Below the pieces are notes generated by a model. The model saw nothing but the letters and a program-made list of their open reading frames with translations, did not search any database and had not been told where the DNA came from. This document shows, one piece after another, positions 35,492-41,383 of a stretch of 41,383 bases of DNA. The stretch covers positions 1 to 41,383 of the forward strand of contig PAAW01000052.1 of NCBI GenBank assembly GCA_002699515.1. The letters are read 5' to 3'. The position numbers were made by a program, and so were the translations under genes. This stretch comes from Methanobacteriota archaeon (GTDB lineage Archaea > Thermoplasmatota > Poseidoniia > Poseidoniales > Poseidoniaceae). How positions within the stretch are numbered: position 1 is the first letter of the stretch; each line of letters opens with the position of its first letter.

Positions 35492-36400
35492 ATGTTTGAG
35501 CGTATGGATGAGGATGCAATTCTCGGAAATTTTTTGGGCCTCCCAGAAAACGAAAATGAACCCGATATTATCATTGCATCAATACCTTATGAATTGACTA
35601 CCTCTTATGGCCAAGGCACGGAAAATGGCCCTGCTGCATGTATTGAAGCAAGTACTCAAGTTGAATTATATGACGATCTACTAAATGATAATTTACCAGC
35701 AGGTGCAAACTTACGGACTGTTGAACCTTGGGATGGTGTAGGTAATTCATTAAGTGAACAATTAGAGGGCATTAAAAAATACGCTAAAGTGCAATATTCT
35801 ACAAATGCATTTCCGATATTTCTTGGAGGAGAACATGGAATACTTCCACCAATTATCGAGGCAATTGAGTCTCCTGTTACGATAGTACAAATTGATGCTC
35901 ATGCTGACTTAAGAGATGAATTAGATGGTGAACCTTTCTCACATGCTTGTGCTGCTGCAAGGGCATTAGATGCTGGAGCAATTCAACTATATCAAATAGG
36001 AATTAGGGCATATTCTAAGGAAGAATTAGAAAAAATAAATTCTGACAGTAGAATTAATACATGGTTCAGTAGAGATATTATGAGCCCTTGTACTGGTGAA
36101 AAATATTGGAATGAATGGATTTCTGAAATATCAAAAATCAAGGGCCCTATTCACTTAACAATAGATATTGACGGATTAGATGGATTATTAGTACCTTCTA
36201 CGGGGACTCCTGTACCTGGAGGCTTGTCATATTGGCATGCAATCCAAACTATTGAAACATTAATTATGAACTGTAACGTAATTAGCGCTGATGTAAACGA
36301 AATTGTACCTCAAAAGGAAACAAAACTTACTGAATTTACTGCTGCAATGTTAGTAACAAAAATTATTGCCACAAAAATAAATAGAATGACACAAGGGTGA
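35492..36400 (+). CDS. speB: Agmatinase-family ureohydrolase
   Basis: A manganese ureohydrolase of the arginase/agmatinase family. It would release urea from agmatine, or from N1-aminopropylagmatine as in Thermococcus-type spermidine synthesis. The metal ligands are all present: GGEHG (His115), QIDAHADLRDE (Asp135, His137, Asp139) and LTIDIDGLD (Asp225, Asp227). PSTGTPVPGGLSYW and DVNEIVP complete the signature. The Asp-Pro of the usual 'D-LDP' motif is Asp-Gly here. The ORF-track start at 35453 is a TTG without a ribosome binding site. I prefer the ATG at 35492 (302 aa); 35504 is also possible. The stop TGA lies within GGGTGA, the ribosome binding site of the next gene, so the two are translationally linked. 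Confidence 0.92.
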   Translation: MFERMDEDAILGNFLGLPENENEPDIIIASIPYELTTSYGQGTENGPAACIEASTQVELYDDLLNDNLPAGANLRTVEPWDGVGNSLSEQLEGIKKYAKVQYSTNAFPIFLGGEHGILPPIIEAIESPVTIVQIDAHADLRDELDGEPFSHACAAARALDAGAIQLYQIGIRAYSKEELEKINSDSRINTWFSRDIMSPCTGEKYWNEWISEISKIKGPIHLTIDIDGLDGLLVPSTGTPVPGGLSYWHAIQTIETLIMNCNVISADVNEIVPQKETKLTEFTAAMLVTKIIATKINRMTQG

Positions 36401-36404
36401 AAAT

Positions 36405-37709
36405 ATGGACTCATTACCACGAGGGAAACACGTCATAATTGATTGTAGTGGGGCATTTAATGCAAGTGGAGATATAGTACTCAAAATATTAGAAGATACA
36501 GTAGATGATTCAAATGCTAGAAGAGTTCATTCACACGTAGAAAATTTTGATGGGACGGTTTCACCTTTGGGGTTTGCTGCTGTAGTTTTAATTGATGAAA
36601 GCCACGTTACTGCACATTGCTATTCAGAGATTGGATTATTGGCAATTGACATATTTACCTGTGGAAATACTAATCCTGATTTATTAGCGGATGAAATAGA
36701 AATTAAATTGATGGAGGTTTTACCAGAACTTGTAATCAATAATCGTGAATCTGTACCTCGATTTACTATAACAAAACAAAATATTAATCTCCAAAATTTT
36801 GTTAATACTCACTTTAACCACTTTAATGCAGGTGAACTTCGTAAATGTGCCATTAGTCTCAAACAATTTTTAAATTCCAATGGGAGATTAATGGTGACTT
36901 TAAGTGGTGCTATGAGTACTGCAGAAATTGGTAAATCTTTAGCACCATTAATTAGGTCTGGTAAAGTTCATGCAATTACTTGTACAGGTGCAAATCTGGA
37001 AGAAGATTTATTCAATCTTGTAGCACAAAAATCTTACAAAAAAATCTCGAATTGGAGAAATTTATCTCTAGAAGACGAAAAAGAATTACACGAACAAGGA
37101 TATAATCGTATTACAGACGTATGCATTCCTGAAGATGAGGCTATAAGACATATAGAATCAAAAATATTAGAAGAATGGAGATCTAAATCAGCCTTTCCAC
37201 ATGAACATATTTTTGCAATTATGGAAGATTTAAATTATGATATTTCAACTGAAGATTCATGGTTATTAGCAGCAAAAAATGCAAATATACCAATCTATGT
37301 ACCTGGATGGGAAGATTCAACTCTTGGAAATATTTTTGCAGCACATTGCCTATCTAATAATTGTAAGATAGGTGCGATAAAAGGAGGTACTGAATATATG
37401 TTACACTTAGCAAATTGGTATAAAGAATCTAATTATCCAGTGGGTTTTCTACAAATTGGAGGAGGTATAGCAGGAGACTTTCCAATTTGTGTAGTTCCAA
37501 TGTTAAGACAAGATTTAGGAGAAAATGTCCCATTATGGGGTTGGTTTGCTCAAATTAGTGAATCGAGTGCATCTTATGGAGGATATTCAGGAGCTGTACC
37601 GAGTGAAAAGATTACTTGGGGGAAACTCTCTACTGAAACTCCTATGTTTATTATTGAAAGTGATGCTACAATTGTCGCACCAATTCTATTTTCATATATT
37701 TTAGATTAA
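36405..37709 (+). CDS. Fusion of S-adenosylmethionine decarboxylase and deoxyhypusine-synthase-like domain
   Basis: Two enzymes in one 434-aa chain. Residues 1-115 are a small archaeal/bacterial-type SpeD: GKHVIIDCSGA, the self-cleaving Glu65-Ser66 in DESHVTAH (Ser66 becomes the pyruvoyl group), His71, and the catalytic Cys86 in IDIFTCG. Residues 120-434 are of the deoxyhypusine synthase family: MVTLSGAMSTAEIGK, ITCTGANLEEDLF, VPGWEDSTLGN, IGGGIAGDFPICVVP, SYGGYSGAVPSEKITWGK and ESDATIVAPILFSYI. True DHS has a catalytic lysine in GGG-x-x-K-HH; here that position is Gly357 (GGGIAGDF). This is the pattern of the lysine-less DHS-like branch, so classical eIF5A modification is doubtful. Self-cleavage would leave the DHS-like domain joined to the pyruvoyl chain. 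ATG with GGGTGA five bases upstream. Confidence 0.88.
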   Translation: MDSLPRGKHVIIDCSGAFNASGDIVLKILEDTVDDSNARRVHSHVENFDGTVSPLGFAAVVLIDESHVTAHCYSEIGLLAIDIFTCGNTNPDLLADEIEIKLMEVLPELVINNRESVPRFTITKQNINLQNFVNTHFNHFNAGELRKCAISLKQFLNSNGRLMVTLSGAMSTAEIGKSLAPLIRSGKVHAITCTGANLEEDLFNLVAQKSYKKISNWRNLSLEDEKELHEQGYNRITDVCIPEDEAIRHIESKILEEWRSKSAFPHEHIFAIMEDLNYDISTEDSWLLAAKNANIPIYVPGWEDSTLGNIFAAHCLSNNCKIGAIKGGTEYMLHLANWYKESNYPVGFLQIGGGIAGDFPICVVPMLRQDLGENVPLWGWFAQISESSASYGGYSGAVPSEKITWGKLSTETPMFIIESDATIVAPILFSYILD

Positions 37710-37759
37710 ATCAGAATTATATACCAAAGATTCAATTGTAATGCCAAGCATCTCTTGTT

Positions 37760-38620
37760 ATGGTCTGGTGGCATTGGTTTCTCATTATTTTAGGATTTTT
37801 AATAATAAGTTTACCAATTTCAATGTGGTATATCAAAGTAGCACCGAGAAAACCAACAAATGAAGGTGATTGGGTATCAGATAATGCAAAAACAGCATCT
37901 GTTACAGTAGAAGGGAGAGTTCTAACAATTAAAAATGTGAGAGATTTTACTTGGAGAACTTCTAAAGATCATGATGTAAAATGGAAAGAGGAAACTTACA
38001 ACCTTGATGATTTAATTGGTCTTTATTACATTGTTGAGCATATTTACAAATTCCGTGCCCTTGCACATACAATGGTTACTTTTGAATTCAAAAATAATAG
38101 ATTTCTAACCTGCTCCTTTGAAGTTCGAAGAAAAAAAGGTCAAAGGTTTCATCCATGGACGGGATTATGGAGAAGTTTTACTTTGATTCAAATTTGGGCG
38201 ACAGAACATGATTTGTTATGGCTCAGAACTAACCTCCGGAAAAATGAAACATATCTTTTCCCTTGTGCCACTTTACCTGAAAAAAGAGAAGAAATGTTAT
38301 TACAATTATGCAAAAGAACAAATCAATTGTCAGAAAAACCAGAATTTTATCATACTTTAGCAAAATCTTGCACAACTTCATTGATTAGAGAAGCAAATAT
38401 TGTAACTCCCGGAAAAATTCCATTTAGCATGGGGGAAATAATGCCAGGATATAGTGTCAAACCTGCAATTAAATTTGGAGTAGTACAAGATTTAGGAGGA
38501 TATAAGAAAACAAAGGAATTGGCAAGAATTGATAAAATTGCCTCGGAATTAAATTCTCAAGACGGTTATTCAATATCCATAAGAAAGAATTTAGAAGGAA
38601 AATTTACACATCCTAAATAA
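37760..38620 (+). CDS. DUF4105 domain membrane-anchored protein
   Basis: A 286-aa protein with one N-terminal span (WFLIILGFLIISLPISMWYI) and a DUF4105 domain. The domain signature is clear: TIKNVRDFTWRTSKDHDVKW, LDDLIGLYYIVEH, LAHTMVTFEF, SFEVRRKKGQ, WLRTNLRKNETYLFP, EFYHTLAKSCTTSLIRE and EIMPGYSVKPAIKFG. The conserved His103 and Cys204 (AHT and SCTT) suggest a cysteine-peptidase-like or acyl-transfer active site, an inference from the pattern since the family is uncharacterised to my knowledge. The domain should face the outside if the segment is a signal anchor, but the basic residues after the span leave topology open. A TATA-like ATTATATACC lies about 40 bases upstream. Confidence 0.85.
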   Translation: MVWWHWFLIILGFLIISLPISMWYIKVAPRKPTNEGDWVSDNAKTASVTVEGRVLTIKNVRDFTWRTSKDHDVKWKEETYNLDDLIGLYYIVEHIYKFRALAHTMVTFEFKNNRFLTCSFEVRRKKGQRFHPWTGLWRSFTLIQIWATEHDLLWLRTNLRKNETYLFPCATLPEKREEMLLQLCKRTNQLSEKPEFYHTLAKSCTTSLIREANIVTPGKIPFSMGEIMPGYSVKPAIKFGVVQDLGGYKKTKELARIDKIASELNSQDGYSISIRKNLEGKFTHPK

Positions 38621-38626
38621 TTAAAA

Positions 38627-39883
38627 TCATTCATATTTATGCATATAATTGAATACTTGTGATTCTTCTTTTGAAAGGCCAGGGTATTTTTTCATATTTT
38701 TCACAGAATTCCAGCGGTCCATAAAAACTTGATTCTCCCAATCTGTCATCACCATTGGACGAATATATGACGAGCGGCAAACTGCCCTGGTGTTTCCTAG
38801 ATCACCTGCCACGGTATCAATTACTGCCAGCATTGATGCTAAACGTTCTTTTTCATCTGAACCTGGAATTTTATTGTTTTTAGCTAACTTTGAAAGGCCA
38901 TCTACACGTTTTAAATTAACACCTTTCCAATTTATCATGGGGTATTCTTCAAAAGCTGTCCCTTCTACTTCTTTTTTAGATTGTTCAAATAAATCAGGGA
39001 TTTTATTTATCTCTTCTTCCGTTGCTTCAGAAATTAAAGCTAAACGGTGTGCTGTTTTCCATGATGCTGCCCATGTACGAAAATCTTTAGCCGTATATTT
39101 TGTTTCTTCACCAGTACAAGAATCAAGATATTCATTGATATGTTCTGCTTTAAGATCTCTAGGATTTCCATTATCATCAACATACATGAATAAATCCTGT
39201 TCATCATCATCTCCACCAATTTTTTTAGATTCTTCAATCATTGAAACGATATCATCATCGATAATAAGTAATCTCCACCTTTTACCTGATTTGCCAGTAA
39301 AATCAAAAATTGCATCAATTTTTCCTTCAATGGCTTTTTTACCTTTTAACAACTCAAGATGCCCTTCTTTAATTGTTGTTAATCCGTAAGAAGCGTTCTC
39401 TTTTGCATATTGATCGGAACCTACACGAATATGATATAAATCCATTAATTTTATGACTAAAGCAGCAGATTTGAATTTAGGCATCCCTTTTACAAGTAAA
39501 TCATCTTTGACTCTAGCCCTTATTTCAACTAACCCTACCACAGCAAATTCATCAATTCCTGAGAACTTAATATCTGCTTTTACTGCATTCCATTCTGGAT
39601 GATAACGATACTGAAGCCTTCCTTTAGCATCTTTCCCTGTTGCTTGAATATGCCCTCTATCATTTGGATTAAACCAAACATCAACCCATGCAGGAGGAAC
39701 TACTAATGTATTAAAATCATTTATTCTCTCATCATCTTCTATTTTTTTACCAGAGGGTGAAAAATAATCCCAATACATTTTTTCTTTTTCACCTTCTTCT
39801 TTTGGAGGGACTACCACTTTTTTACGAGTAATTCCCTTTACTGTTCTATCACTAATGACTAGTCCGGCTAATTTGGCCGCCAT
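38627..39883 (-). CDS. DNA topoisomerase IB (poxvirus/bacterial type)
   Basis: Relaxes supercoils by a transient 3'-phosphotyrosine link, without ATP. The N-terminal part shows VVPPAWVDVWFNPNDRGHIQ and DAKGRLQYRYHPEW, the DNA-clamp signature of this family. In the catalytic domain, in ORF-track numbering, are RVGSDQYAKEN (Arg159), FTGKSGKRW (Lys204), TAKDFRTWAAS (Arg275) and LGNTRAVCRSSYIRP (Tyr379 nucleophile). The usual His of the pentad is Asn (LGN), as in bacterial members. At about 420 aa it is longer than the 314-aa vaccinia enzyme. The ORF track starts at a GTG (39901); the ATG at 39883 (MAAKLAG) is preferred, neither with a clear ribosome binding site. Convergent with DUF4105, six bases apart. 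Confidence 0.94.
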   Translation of the reverse strand: MAAKLAGLVISDRTVKGITRKKVVVPPKEEGEKEKMYWDYFSPSGKKIEDDERINDFNTLVVPPAWVDVWFNPNDRGHIQATGKDAKGRLQYRYHPEWNAVKADIKFSGIDEFAVVGLVEIRARVKDDLLVKGMPKFKSAALVIKLMDLYHIRVGSDQYAKENASYGLTTIKEGHLELLKGKKAIEGKIDAIFDFTGKSGKRWRLLIIDDDIVSMIEESKKIGGDDDEQDLFMYVDDNGNPRDLKAEHINEYLDSCTGEETKYTAKDFRTWAASWKTAHRLALISEATEEEINKIPDLFEQSKKEVEGTAFEEYPMINWKGVNLKRVDGLSKLAKNNKIPGSDEKERLASMLAVIDTVAGDLGNTRAVCRSSYIRPMVMTDWENQVFMDRWNSVKNMKKYPGLSKEESQVFNYMHKYE

Positions 39884-39932
39884 GTTCGAATCGGTCTTCA
39901 CAAAAACTCGTTCTGTAACTAGGTTGAAATAA

Positions 39933-40475
39933 TTAGTTATCGATATGACAACTCTGGCTAGCCCATGAATATTTATCTAAATATGAAATTAATTCCGAGA
40001 ACCTTTCAAAATTAACACCTAAATCTCCCATTCCTAACCTACTTTGACTTTGCAATGTAACATCTGTAAGATTACTTCCTTCTAAACAGGCAGCGGTTAC
40101 ATAAATATCATCTGGGAAAAATAGAAATTCTGAATTATCTTTAAAATGTAAAAAATAATTATTTTGATTTTCATCAAACTCACTAAACAATATCTTAGCT
40201 CCTTTCTCATTTATTAACCAATTAGAAATCACTTCTTTAACTTCTAATGAGGAGGCTTGAATTTGAGGCGCTTCTAAATTATTATACCTATATGATGTGC
40301 CAACAGAATCAACTCTCACACAATTTCCACTGTTTAATGGGCAATTTTCAGGCATAACCTCTACTACAGGGTTAGGTGCCGCTATTTGAATCAAGAATAT
40401 TGTTACAACCCATAAAGCAAATGCTCTTAGAGCTATTTTGGTTATCCTTTTTTTGATAAATTTCATTCCAACCAT
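39933..40475 (-). CDS. DUF1499 family protein, N-terminal membrane anchor
   Basis: A 180-aa protein with a basic N-terminus and one span (ALRAFALWVVTIFLIQIAAP), likely a signal anchor. The rest fits DUF1499: the opening CPLNSGNCVRVDS, a central YFLHFKDNSEFLFFPDDIYVT, and the closing SQSRLGMGDLGVNFERFSEL, the most conserved part of that family. Four cysteines sit in the outer domain. DUF1499 is of unknown function and is found in bacteria, plants and some archaea. The ATG has GGTG five bases upstream. It lies 16 bases after the membrane protein gene and 49 bases before the topoisomerase ATG, probably one transcript. Confidence 0.82.
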   Translation of the reverse strand: MVGMKFIKKRITKIALRAFALWVVTIFLIQIAAPNPVVEVMPENCPLNSGNCVRVDSVGTSYRYNNLEAPQIQASSLEVKEVISNWLINEKGAKILFSEFDENQNNYFLHFKDNSEFLFFPDDIYVTAACLEGSNLTDVTLQSQSRLGMGDLGVNFERFSELISYLDKYSWASQSCHIDN

Positions 40476-40491
40476 TAAAGCACCAAGTGTT

Positions 40492-41383
40492 TTATGATTC
40501 TAATTCCTCAGGTCTAATCCTTAACCACGTTTGTGCTAAGAATATCAATAAATAAATTGATCCAAGCCATAATGCAGGTTTGACAATTACATCCAAGCCA
40601 TAAGAATCTAAACCTAATGGAAGGTAACTTAGTGCTTCTTCCATTGTAGTTACAGTAGATGCTGTTGTTATTATCACTATAGTCATAAAAAATAGTAAAC
40701 TAAAGAAGTCTAAAACCCAACGTAACCCTTCCATAACAGAATGACTTGTAGCTTTCATCTGATTAATTTCTGAACCAGTAACTACACTTGTTAATCCACT
40801 TACGCTTGACTGCATTAAGGTTAACAGGTCACGACCACCTTTCCATTCCATCTTACCTAATCTAAATCTATTCACAAATTCAATCACAACAAACAATAAT
40901 ACCCAAATTACTACCATTTCAAGTAGTGATTCTGCTCCTCTTAAATCTGGACCATTGTCTCCTGAAGCCCAAATAAATAATCCTACTAACCATCCAGTCA
41001 TGAAATATTGTGTCCAACGTGAAAAACGTGATAGTTTTTGTTTTAATTCACGATCATGCCCTAAAAATGCTTCAAGGATTACAACCAATAATACAGCAAT
41101 TCCTAAAACTAATGCAATTAAGACCCACCAACCATTATTTGCTGGTTCATTATCTTTCCAACCAAGCAACAATGATATCATTGTCCAGGCTATGACTACT
41201 GTAGATGTTAAATTTGTAATTGCTTGCATAACATACAATGGGTCATGACTATCGCGAAGGACGGATAAACCACCTACTAACCTAACTTCAAATGCTTCTT
41301 CCGCAGGTTCTTCTGCTTCTTCCGCAGGTTCTTCTGCTTCTTCCGCAGGTTCTTCTGCTTCTTCCGCGGGTTCTTCTGCTTCT
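40492..41383 (-). CDS. Multi-span membrane protein with EEAEEPA repeats, N-terminus beyond the window
   Basis: Partial gene. The ORF track starts it at a TTG (41238). Read upstream, the same frame stays open with no stop to the window edge and encodes four copies of EEAEEPA followed by FEVRLVGGLSVLRDSHDPLYVMQ. The acidic segment is therefore part of the same protein. About six spans follow, among them VLIALVLGIAVLLVVILEAF, MVVIWVLLFVVIEFV and FFSLLFFMTIVIITTAS. No family was recognised. It heads the run into DUF1499 and topoisomerase IB. Confidence 0.75.
   Translation of the reverse strand, partial: EAEEPAEEAEEPAEEAEEPAEEAEEPAEEAFEVRLVGGLSVLRDSHDPLYVMQAITNLTSTVVIAWTMISLLLGWKDNEPANNGWWVLIALVLGIAVLLVVILEAFLGHDRELKQKLSRFSRWTQYFMTGWLVGLFIWASGDNGPDLRGAESLLEMVVIWVLLFVVIEFVNRFRLGKMEWKGGRDLLTLMQSSVSGLTSVVTGSEINQMKATSHSVMEGLRWVLDFFSLLFFMTIVIITTASTVTTMEEALSYLPLGLDSYGLDVIVKPALWLGSIYLLIFLAQTWLRIRPEELES
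41293..41383 (-). repeat. 21-base tandem repeat encoding EEAEEPA
   Basis: About 4.3 copies of GAAGAAGCAGAAGAACCTGCG on the minus strand, in frame, running off the right edge. The copies are identical except for one third-position change (CCC for CCT) in the outermost one and the end of the innermost. Near-identity suggests recent expansion by slippage, so copy number may vary between strains. Confidence 0.85.

Noticed and set aside
35326-35574. 82-aa minus-strand ORF overlapping the agmatinase start
   Set aside because: It overlaps both the DUF6015-like gene and the agmatinase N-terminus, and has no recognisable pattern or ribosome binding site.
1-41383. Mobile elements, prophage or defence islands
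   Set aside because: No transposase, integrase, restriction, toxin or Cas-like protein was recognised, and no terminal repeats were noticed. The phage-like beta module in the giant protein tail is part of that gene.

Overview
The window reads as a piece of an AT-rich archaeal chromosome, most likely a marine planktonic Thermoplasmatota archaeon (Candidatus Poseidoniales / Marine Group II, or Marine Group III). Archaeal signs are a stand-alone Bud32 kinase, a deoxyhypusine-synthase-family domain, an archaeal UPF0200 P-loop protein, a tRNA-Gly with no encoded CCA and a TATA-like box about 27 nt upstream of it, and GGTGA-type ribosome binding sites. Very large calcium-motif surface proteins, a poxvirus/bacterial-type topoisomerase IB and a eukaryote-type glutamine synthetase fit a marine group with much gene exchange. 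The lineage is inferred from gene content and was not tested by a search. No insertion sequence, integrase, CRISPR array, rRNA or origin was recognised.

Layout. 125-6400 (-) is a 2091-aa surface protein with SPRY, thrombospondin-type-3 and discoidin-like modules, one C-terminal membrane span and a coiled-coil/EF-hand tail. 6475-11381 (-) is a tight run: a proline/leucine-tailed membrane protein, a crotonase, an ABC exporter pair and a UPF0200 P-loop protein. 11435-14414 holds housekeeping genes in alternating orientation: XTP/dITP pyrophosphatase (-), FluC fluoride channel (+), Bud32 (-) and NadA (+). 14417-30429 (-) is one directional block: a 4264-aa giant surface protein, an MscS channel, a small membrane protein, an Mrp-type ATPase and a DUF971 protein. 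30430-30775 carries tRNA-Gly(GCC) and the glutamine synthetase promoter region. 30776-31795 (+) is GSII, convergent with a 1029-aa surface protein (-). A small acidic protein (-) diverges from a polyamine cassette (+): agmatinase, then a fused AdoMet decarboxylase/deoxyhypusine-synthase-like protein. A DUF4105 protein (+) converges on topoisomerase IB, a DUF1499 protein and a multi-span membrane protein (-) whose N-terminus lies beyond the right edge.

How the genes fit together. Three large proteins on the minus strand share a plan of N-terminal signal, long modular ectodomain and C-terminal membrane anchor, so much of the window builds the cell surface. Agmatinase plus the SpeD domain can feed polyamines to the fused DHS-like domain. 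Mrp and DUF971 form a known Fe-S-assembly-linked neighbourhood, but this Mrp has no cysteine at all: a roughly 50-residue beta-sandwich-like insert sits where the CxxC motif should be. That insert, the SpeD-DHS fusion with a missing catalytic lysine, and the 21-blade cysteine-stapled RCC1 array of the giant protein are the best candidates for undescribed biology here.
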